A stretch of 64,000 nucleotides of DNA from Kribbella voronezhensis. Its GTDB lineage: Bacteria; Actinomycetota; Actinomycetes; Propionibacteriales; Kribbellaceae. A model generated the notes under the pieces. The model made no database searches. It was not told where the DNA came from and was given only the letters and a program-made list of their open reading frames with translations. This document shows, piece after piece, positions 14,544 through 23,354 of this stretch. Each line of letters starts with the position of its first letter. The first letter of the stretch is position 1. Location: contig NZ_SOCE01000003.1 in the NCBI RefSeq assembly GCF_004365175.1, positions 124,001 through 188,000 of the forward strand. Direction: 5' to 3'. The position numbers and the translations under genes were made by a program.

Positions 14544-17500
14544 ATGTCCTATCCGAGATCACGCCTGCTGAGTGGCTATCCGGCCACTCGGCCGGTGCGC
14601 TGGCTCAGCGCCGGGCTGGGCCTGGCACTGGTTGCCGGCCTGTTGTCCGGTCCACCCGAGGCAGCCGCCGCCGAAGACAGCACCGCCGATGCCGCCGATA
14701 TTCAGCAGACCGCCCCCGACCTACCGCTGGAGCGCCCCGACGAGGCCTCCGCGGTGATCACCGCAAGAACCACCGGCAAGCCGGTGGTGATCAGCGGCAA
14801 GACCACCGAGACGACGCAGTACCGCGCGTTGCCGTCCGGCAAGATCGAGGCGACCGTCGCCGCCGGGCCGGTCCGGATGCGCGACGAGGACGGCGACTGG
14901 ATCGACGTCGACGTGTCGCTGGTCCGTCTACCCGACGGCACCATCGAGCCCAAGGCGCATCCGTACGGACTGAAGCTGTCCGGCCCGGCCGGCAAGGGCG
15001 ACCACGAGCTCGTCGCATTAGGTGCTGAAGGCAACCGTTCGGTGCTGGGCTGGGCCGGCCCGCTGCCGGCCCCCGAGATCGACGGCACCATCGCGACGTA
15101 CCGCGAAGTCAGGCCCGGCGTGGACCTGGTCGTCGAGGCGACCCGCACCGGCTACCAGCAGCACCTGCTGGTGAAGAACCGCGCGGCAGCCGCGCAGGTG
15201 AAGCAGCTCCGGATGCCGTGGAAGGTGGACGGGCTGACCGCGAAGTCGGACGGGAAGGGTGGCCTCGCGGTCCGCAAGGGCGGCGAAAGCTTCGACGTAC
15301 CAGCGCCGTTGATGTGGGACTCGTCGGTCGACAAGGCGTCGGGGGAGCACACTCGCCGGGCACCGGTCGGCCTCGGGCTGGCGCGGAACGCGGTACTGCT
15401 CACGCCGGACGCCAAGTTCCTGAGTGACCCGAAGACTGTCTATCCGGTGACGATCGACCCGTCGCAGAGCTCGGGCGCGAGCTTCGACGCGTTCGTGCAG
15501 AACACCTACTCCAGCGACCAGTCCGCGGCGACCGAGCTGAAGCTGGGCAGCTACGACGGCGGTTCCACCCGGGCCAAGTCGTATCTGCGGTTCGACAACC
15601 AGAACTGGCTCTGGGACAAGCAGATCCAGGCCGCCACCCTGAACCTGTGGGAAACCCACTCGTACTCGTGCGCGACGGCGGGCTGGGAGGCGTGGCGCAC
15701 CGCCGACGTGACGAACGCCGCCCGCTGGACCGCGCAGCCGGCCGAGCTGGAGAAGGTCGGTACATCGACGCAGACAAAGGGCTTCTCGAGCTCCTGCGCC
15801 GCCGGCTGGGTGACGATCCCGGTGACTGCCGCCTTCCAGTACACGGCCACCAACCACGCGGCCAAGACCAACATCGGGATCAAGGCGACCAGCGAGACCA
15901 ACAGCGCCGGCTGGAAGCGGTTCGCCTCGCGCGAGGCCGCGGCCAACCCGCCGTCGGTGACGATCACCTACCAGACCAAGACCGCGGTGAACGCGCAGAC
16001 GACCGCCCCCGCGACGGTCTGCGGTACCGGCGCTGCGCGTCCCTACATCTCGACCAAGACGCCTCAGTTGCGGGCACAGATCAGCGACGGTCTCGGCGCC
16101 GCGGTGTACGGCAACTTCGAGTGGCAGCCGATCGGAGGAATCACTACCGCCGCTACCGAAGGACCCGGTGCGTCCGGCGCCTGGCTGGGCACCACCATCC
16201 CCGCCGGCGCTTTCGTCGAGGGCGGCAGCTATGCCTGGCGCGTCCAGGGCACTGACGGTACGACGCCTGGTGCGTGGTCGCCTTGGTGCGAGTTCACCGT
16301 CGACACGGTCGCGCCCGCATCCGCACCGACTGTCTCATCCACGACGTACCCAGTGGGTCAGTGGTCAGGGGGAGCCGGCACGGCCGGGACCTTCACCTTC
16401 GGCGCCGCGGGTGCCGGCGATGTCGTGGCTTACGAGTACGGCGTCGACACCAACCCGCCGGACCAGGTGGTGAACGCAGCCACTCCTGGCGCGTCCACGA
16501 GCATCAGCATCACCCCGACCGCGGACGGACCGCACACGTTGTGGGTGCGCACCCGGGACCGAGCGGGCAACCGGTCGCCGCTGACGGCGTACGAGTTCTC
16601 TGTCGGTGGTGGCGCTGTGATCGCGCCGAAGAACGGTGATGTCAGCGCGGCCAAGACGGCGATCGTCGGCGCGGGCCGCAGTACTGCGACCGGTGTCACC
16701 TACCAATGGCGTCGCGGCGACACCGATGCCTGGGTGACGATCCCGGCCGCTCACGTGCAGGTTGCCGCTGGTGGTGGCGCAGTGACCTGGCCGCTGGTGA
16801 CCAGCGGCAACGGACAGTTCCCGAAGCTGAACTGGAACCTGGAAGCCACGCTGGCAGCGGTCGACGCACAGTCGGTCCCACGGGACGGCCCGGTGCAGAT
16901 CCGGGGCAACTTCACCGGTGGCACGGCCGCGTCGTCTGGCGCGGTGAAGCTCACCTTCGACCGCAACCTCGCGACGGCCGCCACTGACGAGGTCGGTCCG
17001 GGTGAGGTCAACCTGCTGACCGGCAACTACACCCTGTCCGACACCGATGTGTCGGTCGACTCCTACGGCAGCGATCTGACCGTCAGCCGGACCTACAACA
17101 GCCGCCAGTCGGCCGGCACCGACAACTCGAACATGTTCGGGCCAGGCAGGATCTCCGGCGCGGTCGTGGACGAGGCAGACACGCCGTACACGTCTCTCGA
17201 TGTCTTCGGAACGCTGGTCCAGGTCGGCACACCGGATGGCGACACGGTCGGCTTCACGGCTCGCGACGGTGTCAACTTCGACCCCGAGGTGGGGCAGGAG
17301 ACGCTGAAGCTCAGCTACGCCAGCGCGACCGACTCGTACAAGCTCACCGACGAGCAGGGCTCGATCGTGACGTTCGGCCGGGTGACGGGAACGTCGGCGG
17401 GTCACTACTACCCGACTGCCACCACGTTGCCGGGCAGCAACCAGGTCACCACTTTCACCTGGGAGAAGGTGACGATCGGCGGCGCCGAGGTGGTGCGGCC

Positions 17501-20500
17501 GATCCGCATGCTGGCGCCGATTCCGGACGGGGTCAGCTGCCCGACGATGGCCCGCGGCTGGGCACTCAACTTCACCTACGCCACGGCAACCACGGCCACC
17601 GGGACCACTGAGGCGACGCTTGGCGACTACCTCGGGCGGGTCAAGGAAATCTCCTTCACTGCTTGGGATCCCGACCTTGCCACGCCGGCCATGCGGACAG
17701 TGCCGGTCTCGCGGTACAGCTACGACAACACCGGGCGACTGCGTGCCAGTTGGGATCCGCGGCTGGACTCCGGCGCCACCCATGTCGGCGACAGCTACAG
17801 CTACCAGGCCGACGGTGTGCTGTCGACTATCAAGCCGGCGGGGCAGGAGCCCTGGCAGCTGAGCTACACCACGCTGCCCAACGACCCCGCCATCGGCCGG
17901 CTCAGCAAGGTGTCCCGTTCCGCTCTGACCGCGGGCACCGCTGTCGAAACCGTTGTCTACAAGGTTCCTCTGTCCGGAGCGGGCGCACCGAACGACCTGT
18001 CTCCGGGCCAGACCAAGCGGTGGGGTCAGGCAGAAGCTCCGACCGACGCCGCTGCCGTCTTCCCACCCGACCAGGTTCCCAGTGGCAACCCGGCCACTGG
18101 CGCATTGCCGTCGAACTGGGAGCGGGCAACTGTCACCTACCTCGACGCCAACGGCCAAGAGGTCAACAAGGCGACACCGGGCGGCAACATCACCACCAAC
18201 TGGTACGACGGTTTCGGCAACTCCGTTCGCACGTTGACCGCGGAGAACCGCAACCGGGCTCTGAACCAGTCGCAGTCGAACGACGATGCCGCAGAGCAGA
18301 CCTTGGCGCAGGCGTACTCCACCGTGAGCACCTACTCGCGGGACGGAGAACGACTCGAGACGACGCTGGCGCCTGAGACTGAGGTCCGCCTCAGTACCGG
18401 CGCCACGGTCAGAGGCAGGCACCTGACCCGCAACACCTACGACCAGGGCGCGCCCACCACTGGCGGTCCGTTCAACCTGGTCACCACCACGGAGTCGCAG
18501 GTCCGGCTCTGGGGCGCGGACGGTACCGCGGTCGAGGCAGATCGCCGGGTCACGACCACGGGGTACAACTGGACCCTGCGGATGCCGACCGTGACGACCA
18601 ACGACCCAGGTGGCCTCGCCCAGACAGTTCGGACCACGCTGGACCCGGTCACCGGTCTCGAAACCTCGGAGACCCAGGTAGCCGGCGGTACGACCACCAA
18701 CACCCCGGCCACGCAGAAGACGATCTACTACCGGGCCACCGCCGGATCGGGGTACAGCGAGTGCGACCTGCGACCGGAGTGGGCGAACCTGACCTGCCGT
18801 CTCCAGCCAGGTGGCCAAGCGGCCACTGGTCCTGAGCTGCCGGTCAAGGTGCAGACGTACGACATGTTCAACCAGCAACGGGTCCTGGTCGAGAAGACCA
18901 GCGCCGGGACACTGCGGACCAGCACCACGAAGTACGACGCAGCCGGCCGGATCGCAGAGATCGGCCTGACCGCGGCAGCGAGCCTCGGTACGCCGGTGCC
19001 GACCCAGCGCAACGTGTACGACCCGCTCAACGGCAACCTGCTGCGGTCCCAGTCCGTGACCTCCGCGGGCGCCGTCACCGCCGAGATCATCCGTACCTAC
19101 GACACGCTCGGCCGGATCACCTCCTACCAGGATGCCGACGGCAACCTTTCGATCACGACGTACGACCTGTTCGGCCGGCCGGCAACAAGCTCGGACGGTA
19201 AGGCCACCCGCACCTACGGGTACGACTTCCGCGGGCTGCTCACCTCGGTGAACGACAGCCAGACCGGCACCTACACCGGTAGCTACAACGGCGACGGGCA
19301 ACTCATCAGTGAGACCTGGCCCAACGGGGTCAAGGTCGACACCCGGTACGACGAAGCCGGCGAGGAGGCCGGCATCACCTACAGCAAGCCCGGGTGTGCC
19401 TCCGGCGACTGCACGTTGTTCAGCGAGTCGCTGACCGGGACAGCACACGGCCAGACGGCCAGGCGCGTCTCCACCCTGTCCAGCCAGCTGTATCACCAGG
19501 ACGGGGCCGGTCGGGTCACGTCGGTGGAGGAGACGGTTGGCGAGAAGTGCGTGACCCGGACCTACGGGTTCAGCACTGCAACCGACAGGACGAGTAGCGC
19601 CGAGTACGGCCCGGCTGCCGACGGCAGTTGTCAGTCGACCACCCCGGCGTCCACACGGACCTGGACCTACGACACGGCGAACCGGGTGACCTCCGCCGGC
19701 TACGTCTACGACGCTCTCGGCCGCACCACGACAGTGCCGGCGATCGACACGGGAGCACCCGCGGCCGGCGACGTGACGGCCACCTACCACGCGGACGACC
19801 TGGTCGACACGGTGACGCAGGGCGGTCGCACGACGGACTACACGATCGACGTCACCGGTGAGCGGGTCCGGTCCTGGACCGACAACTCCACCGGCGAAGT
19901 GGTGACCAACGTCCAGCACTACGACGAGGACTCGGACTCGCCGGCCTGGACCCAGGAAGGCGTGAGCCGGTTCACGCGGGTCGTCGCCGGACTGTCCGGG
20001 ATGACCGCGATCGTCGACAGCGACAGTGGTGCACCGGACTGGCAGATCGCCGATCTGTCCGGTGACATCGTGGCCACGATTCACAGCGGTGACGAAGGTT
20101 TGTCCAGCACGAGCGAAGCCGATGAGTACGGTCAGCTGGGCGACTCCGAAGCTGTCGGGAAGCAGCGGTACGGCTGGCTCGGTACGCAACAACGGGCCGC
20201 GGACGCGCCGTCTGGGATCGTCTTGATGGGTGTCCGGCTCTATAACCCGGCCACCGGGCGCTTCCTGCAGACGGACCCGATCTACGGCGCCAGCTGCAAC
20301 GCGTACGAGTACACCTGCGCCGATCCGGTGGACAAGGTCGACCTGGACGGCAAGTGGCCGTGCTGGAGCAAGAAGTGCCTGCTCAAGGCAGCCGCGAAGA
20401 AGCTGAAGGCGCTGAAGAAGAAGATCAGGAAGAACAAGTACGTGCGGTGGGTCTGGCGCAAGGTCGTCAAGAACAAGTACGTGCGGGCCTGTGCCAAGGG

Positions 20501-20669
20501 TGCCGGTCTGTCGATGCTGAGGAAATCGTTCTGGGCCAAGTTCAGGCGACTCCCGTACAAGGTCGGCCGCTGGGGCGCGCAAGGGTGTGCGTTCGGCGTC
20601 GTCAAGCTCTACGTCTGGCAGAAGGTCAGGCAGTGGAGGCCGAAGTACCCCTTCCCGCACACGTGGTGA
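14544..20669 (+). CDS. Secreted Rhs/YD-repeat polymorphic-toxin-like protein with DNRLRE domain
   Basis: The 2041-residue protein starts at ATG 14544 behind GAGAGG. A signal peptide (1-42, ending AAAAED) is followed by a WapA-like N-terminal region with a DNRLRE-type domain (about 310-485; SYLRFDNQNWLWDKQIQAATL). Ig-like segments come next, then a long run of YD repeats from about residue 850 to 1870. The Rhs core motif ends the shell (YNPATGRFLQTDPIYG, then DPVDKVDLDGKW, about 1895-1940). Such shells encapsulate a C-terminal toxin released after the core motif. The last 102 residues are strongly basic, with a repeated KNKYVR motif, and match no toxin I recognise. No immunity gene follows; a paralogue of the N-terminal part does. 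Confidence 0.85.
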   Translation: MSYPRSRLLSGYPATRPVRWLSAGLGLALVAGLLSGPPEAAAAEDSTADAADIQQTAPDLPLERPDEASAVITARTTGKPVVISGKTTETTQYRALPSGKIEATVAAGPVRMRDEDGDWIDVDVSLVRLPDGTIEPKAHPYGLKLSGPAGKGDHELVALGAEGNRSVLGWAGPLPAPEIDGTIATYREVRPGVDLVVEATRTGYQQHLLVKNRAAAAQVKQLRMPWKVDGLTAKSDGKGGLAVRKGGESFDVPAPLMWDSSVDKASGEHTRRAPVGLGLARNAVLLTPDAKFLSDPKTVYPVTIDPSQSSGASFDAFVQNTYSSDQSAATELKLGSYDGGSTRAKSYLRFDNQNWLWDKQIQAATLNLWETHSYSCATAGWEAWRTADVTNAARWTAQPAELEKVGTSTQTKGFSSSCAAGWVTIPVTAAFQYTATNHAAKTNIGIKATSETNSAGWKRFASREAAANPPSVTITYQTKTAVNAQTTAPATVCGTGAARPYISTKTPQLRAQISDGLGAAVYGNFEWQPIGGITTAATEGPGASGAWLGTTIPAGAFVEGGSYAWRVQGTDGTTPGAWSPWCEFTVDTVAPASAPTVSSTTYPVGQWSGGAGTAGTFTFGAAGAGDVVAYEYGVDTNPPDQVVNAATPGASTSISITPTADGPHTLWVRTRDRAGNRSPLTAYEFSVGGGAVIAPKNGDVSAAKTAIVGAGRSTATGVTYQWRRGDTDAWVTIPAAHVQVAAGGGAVTWPLVTSGNGQFPKLNWNLEATLAAVDAQSVPRDGPVQIRGNFTGGTAASSGAVKLTFDRNLATAATDEVGPGEVNLLTGNYTLSDTDVSVDSYGSDLTVSRTYNSRQSAGTDNSNMFGPGRISGAVVDEADTPYTSLDVFGTLVQVGTPDGDTVGFTARDGVNFDPEVGQETLKLSYASATDSYKLTDEQGSIVTFGRVTGTSAGHYYPTATTLPGSNQVTTFTWEKVTIGGAEVVRPIRMLAPIPDGVSCPTMARGWALNFTYATATTATGTTEATLGDYLGRVKEISFTAWDPDLATPAMRTVPVSRYSYDNTGRLRASWDPRLDSGATHVGDSYSYQADGVLSTIKPAGQEPWQLSYTTLPNDPAIGRLSKVSRSALTAGTAVETVVYKVPLSGAGAPNDLSPGQTKRWGQAEAPTDAAAVFPPDQVPSGNPATGALPSNWERATVTYLDANGQEVNKATPGGNITTNWYDGFGNSVRTLTAENRNRALNQSQSNDDAAEQTLAQAYSTVSTYSRDGERLETTLAPETEVRLSTGATVRGRHLTRNTYDQGAPTTGGPFNLVTTTESQVRLWGADGTAVEADRRVTTTGYNWTLRMPTVTTNDPGGLAQTVRTTLDPVTGLETSETQVAGGTTTNTPATQKTIYYRATAGSGYSECDLRPEWANLTCRLQPGGQAATGPELPVKVQTYDMFNQQRVLVEKTSAGTLRTSTTKYDAAGRIAEIGLTAAASLGTPVPTQRNVYDPLNGNLLRSQSVTSAGAVTAEIIRTYDTLGRITSYQDADGNLSITTYDLFGRPATSSDGKATRTYGYDFRGLLTSVNDSQTGTYTGSYNGDGQLISETWPNGVKVDTRYDEAGEEAGITYSKPGCASGDCTLFSESLTGTAHGQTARRVSTLSSQLYHQDGAGRVTSVEETVGEKCVTRTYGFSTATDRTSSAEYGPAADGSCQSTTPASTRTWTYDTANRVTSAGYVYDALGRTTTVPAIDTGAPAAGDVTATYHADDLVDTVTQGGRTTDYTIDVTGERVRSWTDNSTGEVVTNVQHYDEDSDSPAWTQEGVSRFTRVVAGLSGMTAIVDSDSGAPDWQIADLSGDIVATIHSGDEGLSSTSEADEYGQLGDSEAVGKQRYGWLGTQQRAADAPSGIVLMGVRLYNPATGRFLQTDPIYGASCNAYEYTCADPVDKVDLDGKWPCWSKKCLLKAAAKKLKALKKKIRKNKYVRWVWRKVVKNKYVRACAKGAGLSMLRKSFWAKFRRLPYKVGRWGAQGCAFGVVKLYVWQKVRQWRPKYPFPHTW

Positions 20670-20690
20670 CGTCGGGTTGATCCACTGATC

Positions 20691-20725
20691 GTGTCCCGGG
20701 CGGCCCTCGCGACCGCCCGGGACAC
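20691..20725 (+). terminator. Strong hairpin between the Rhs gene and its N-terminal paralogue
   Basis: GTGTCCCGGGCGG and its complement form a perfect 13-bp stem with a 9-base loop, 22 bases after the Rhs stop. It is followed by GTTGTCC, only a weak T-stretch. It may end or attenuate transcription before the paralogue at 20748. Confidence 0.65.
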
Positions 20726-20747
20726 GTTGTCCAGAAAGGTTCTGCGC

Positions 20748-22400
20748 ATGTCCCCTGATCCCCGCCCCCTGCGTTCCCGCTCGGCGCGCTGGCTGTCGGC
20801 AGGCGTCGTCTTGGTGTCGATCGCCAGTCTGCTCCCCGCATCCGCCAAGGTGGTCGAGAAGGCCGCGCTGGACCCTTCGGGCGAAGCCGCAGCCGTCGCC
20901 ACGGCCAGAGCGACCGGCAAGCCGGTGCTGATCACGAGCAAGACGACCGAGACCACGGAGTACCGCGCGCTGCCGTCCGGCCTCATCGAGGCGACCGTCG
21001 CTGGTGGGCCGGTCCGGATGCGCGGCGCGAACGACTCGTGGGTCGCCGTCGATGTCTCACTGGTCCGGCAGGCGGACGGTTCGGTCATTTCGAAGGCTCA
21101 TCCTTACGGGCTCAAGCTGTCCGGGCCCGCTGGCTCGGGTGATCACAATCTTGTCGAGCTCGGTGCGCCCGGGCGACGTTCGACACTTGGCTGGTCCGGT
21201 CGGCTGCCGGCGCCGGAGATCGACGGGACCACAGCGACCTATCGTGAGGTGAAGCCGGGAGTCGACCTGGTCGTCGAGGCGACTCGCACCGGCTACGAGC
21301 AGCACCTGGTGGTGAAGAACCGGCAGGCAGCAGTACAGCTCAAGCAGTTCAGGATGCCTTGGAAGGTTGACGGTCCGGCCACATCACCGGCTTCGGTGAT
21401 GTGGGACTCGACCGTGGATCGGGCGTCCGGTGAGCATCTCCGGAGGGCACCCGTGAAGCTTGCCCTAGGCAAGGATGCGTTGGTGCTGACCCCCGACGCG
21501 TCGTTCCTGACCGACCCGAAGACCGTCTACCCGGTCACGATCGACCCGTCGCAGAGCTCGGGTGCGAACTTCGACGCGTTCGTGCAGTCCAGTTACAGCA
21601 CCGACCAGTCGGCCGCGACCGAACTGAAGATCGGCACGTACGACTCCGGTGCCAACAAGGCGAGGTCGTATCTGCGGTTCGACAACCAGGACTGGCTGTG
21701 GGACAAGCAGATCCAGGCCGCCACCTTGAGCTTGTGGGAGCACTACTCGTACTCCTGCACAGCCAGGGGATGGGTGGCCTACCGGGTCGCCGACGTGACG
21801 AACACGGCCCGTTGGACGAACCGGCCCGCGCAGTACGAGCAGGTCGGAACCTCGACCCAGACCAAGGGCTGGTCCAGCTCGTGCGGCGGCGGCTGGGTGA
21901 CGATGCCGGTCACCGCGGCCTTCCAGTACACGGCCGCGCATCGGTTGAGTAGGACCAACATCGGGATCAGCGCGGCGAGCGAGACCGACAACTACGGCTG
22001 GAAGCGGTTCAACTCCCGCGAGGGCGCCAACCCGCCGTCGGTGACGATCACCTATCAGACCAAGACCTCGGTGGACGCCCAGGCGACCGCACCGGACACC
22101 GCTTGCGTCACCGGCGCGGACCGGCCGGCCATGTCGACCCTGAATCCACAGTTGCGGGCACAGATCAGCGACACCCAGGGCGCCCAGGTGTACGCCGTCT
22201 TCGAGTGGAAGGTGGTCGGCGGAGTCACCAGCAACACCGCGACCGAAGGCCCTGGCGCCTCCGGCTCCTGGCTCGGCACGACCATTCCCGACGACGCTTT
22301 CACCGAAGGCAGCAGCTACGCCTGGCGAGTCCAGGGCACCGACGGTACAACGCCTGGAGAGTGGTCGAACTGGTGCGAGTTCACGGTGATCACCATGTAG
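20748..22400 (+). CDS. Secreted DNRLRE-domain protein, truncated paralogue of the Rhs N-terminus
   Basis: The 550-residue protein begins at ATG 20748 behind GAAAGG and has its own signal peptide (about 1-35). From residue 45 onward it aligns almost without gaps to the first 600 residues of the preceding Rhs protein, sharing blocks such as KTTETT-YRALPSG, HPYGLKLSGPAG, YPVTIDPSQSSGA and AWRVQGTDGTTPG. It lacks a segment of about 20 residues near residue 230. It stops right at the end of the shared Ig-like domain (CEFTVITM, stop), where the Rhs protein continues, so it has no YD repeats, core or toxin tip. It may be a cell-wall-attached companion or a decayed second Rhs gene, but the clean domain boundary and intact reading frame argue that it is expressed. 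Confidence 0.82.
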   Translation: MSPDPRPLRSRSARWLSAGVVLVSIASLLPASAKVVEKAALDPSGEAAAVATARATGKPVLITSKTTETTEYRALPSGLIEATVAGGPVRMRGANDSWVAVDVSLVRQADGSVISKAHPYGLKLSGPAGSGDHNLVELGAPGRRSTLGWSGRLPAPEIDGTTATYREVKPGVDLVVEATRTGYEQHLVVKNRQAAVQLKQFRMPWKVDGPATSPASVMWDSTVDRASGEHLRRAPVKLALGKDALVLTPDASFLTDPKTVYPVTIDPSQSSGANFDAFVQSSYSTDQSAATELKIGTYDSGANKARSYLRFDNQDWLWDKQIQAATLSLWEHYSYSCTARGWVAYRVADVTNTARWTNRPAQYEQVGTSTQTKGWSSSCGGGWVTMPVTAAFQYTAAHRLSRTNIGISAASETDNYGWKRFNSREGANPPSVTITYQTKTSVDAQATAPDTACVTGADRPAMSTLNPQLRAQISDTQGAQVYAVFEWKVVGGVTSNTATEGPGASGSWLGTTIPDDAFTEGSSYAWRVQGTDGTTPGEWSNWCEFTVITM

Positions 22401-22403
22401 GTC

Positions 22404-23312
22404 TCAGCCGATCGTTGCGAACGCTCGCACAGGGAACGTGGCGAGACCCGCGATGCGCGGCGGCGTAGCGGTAAAGGTCGCACCGGTCGGTGGCACCTCG
22501 TCCAGGTTGGTGAGATGCTCGACGATCGGCAGCCCGGCGCCGAGCAGCAACGTGTGCGCCGGGCGCGTGCCGTCGGTCATGTCGTCGATGTTGGCCGCAT
22601 CGATCCCGACCAGCGCCGCCCCCTGGCCGATCAGGAACTCCGCGCCGTCCCTGGTCAGGAAGTGCGCATCCTCGACGTACTGCGGAGTCCCGAACCGCGC
22701 GTCATCGCCGGTGTGCAACAACACCGCCTTGCCGCGTACGTCGTACGCCGCCAGGGCATTCGCGTTGATCCCGAGCCGGCCGCTGTCCGTGAGTCGAACG
22801 ACGACGGCCGGCAGGCCGACCAGCCGATCGAGCGAAAACCCGGTGAGGTCATGCCCATCGGGGTAGCGATGGTTCGGGCTGTCCAGATACGTCCCCGTAT
22901 TGGCCACCATCGAGATCCGCCCGATCTCGAACTCCGTCCCCTCCGCATAGATCTCCCGCGACGCCTCCCGACTGAGATGCTCAGTCAACTCCGGCCCCGG
23001 CAGATTCGGCAACGTCACCATGCCGTCGCGAATCACATGACTGAGCTCGACGTACCGCGCCCCGCCGCCTTCCGCCACCGCCCGATCCGCCGGCCCACCC
23101 CGAGTCCCCTTGTGCGGCGCCTCCACGATCTCCAGGTTGTCCAGGACCACCTCGCCGGCCATCAACAACCCCAGCGATCCGAGAAACAACTCCCCGACCT
23201 CCCGAGCCGTCACCTCCGCCGAGGGCACATCGACAAGGAACCCCTGCACCTGCAGGCCACCGCCATTGGTGAAGGTCACAGCAGCATCGAAACGCGCGCG
23301 ATACGAACTCAT
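22404..23312 (-). CDS. Cyclase / kynurenine-formamidase-fold protein with extra N-terminal domain
   Basis: The 302-residue protein starts at ATG 23312 with GAGGA eight bases upstream. Residues about 85-302 form the cyclase fold (YVELSHVIRDGMVTLPN at the start). The family metal signature HxGTHxDxPxH appears as NTGTYLDSPNH at residues 138-148, so two of its histidines are replaced by Asn138 and Tyr142 while Asp144 and His148 remain. Residues 1-75 form an extra alpha/beta segment I do not recognise. Family members hydrolyse N-formylkynurenine or cyclise polyketides; the substrate here is unknown and the altered site makes activity uncertain. The gene is convergent with the Rhs paralogue, with a three-base gap. 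Confidence 0.7.
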   Translation of the reverse strand: MSSYRARFDAAVTFTNGGGLQVQGFLVDVPSAEVTAREVGELFLGSLGLLMAGEVVLDNLEIVEAPHKGTRGGPADRAVAEGGGARYVELSHVIRDGMVTLPNLPGPELTEHLSREASREIYAEGTEFEIGRISMVANTGTYLDSPNHRYPDGHDLTGFSLDRLVGLPAVVVRLTDSGRLGINANALAAYDVRGKAVLLHTGDDARFGTPQYVEDAHFLTRDGAEFLIGQGAALVGIDAANIDDMTDGTRPAHTLLLGAGLPIVEHLTNLDEVPPTGATFTATPPRIAGLATFPVRAFATIG

Positions 23313-23354
23313 ACCCGCATCCTCGCCCATCACGTGCAGTCCGCGGTACAGGTG

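Noticed and set aside
16365..20660. Long open frame of 1431 codons on the strand opposite the Rhs gene
   Set aside because: It is a high-GC shadow of the Rhs coding frame: Arg/Gly/Val-rich, no domain, no ribosome site. Other long opposite-strand frames (for example 1586-3229, 22515-24704, 50891-53506) are rejected for the same reason.
20748..22400. Rhs paralogue as an immunity protein
   Set aside because: Immunity proteins are usually small and unrelated to the shell; this one has a signal peptide and matches the N-terminal shell of the toxin-like protein itself.
20748..22400. Rhs paralogue as a simple pseudogene
   Set aside because: It has an intact frame, its own start site and signal peptide, and ends at a domain boundary; decay is not visible, though it cannot be excluded.
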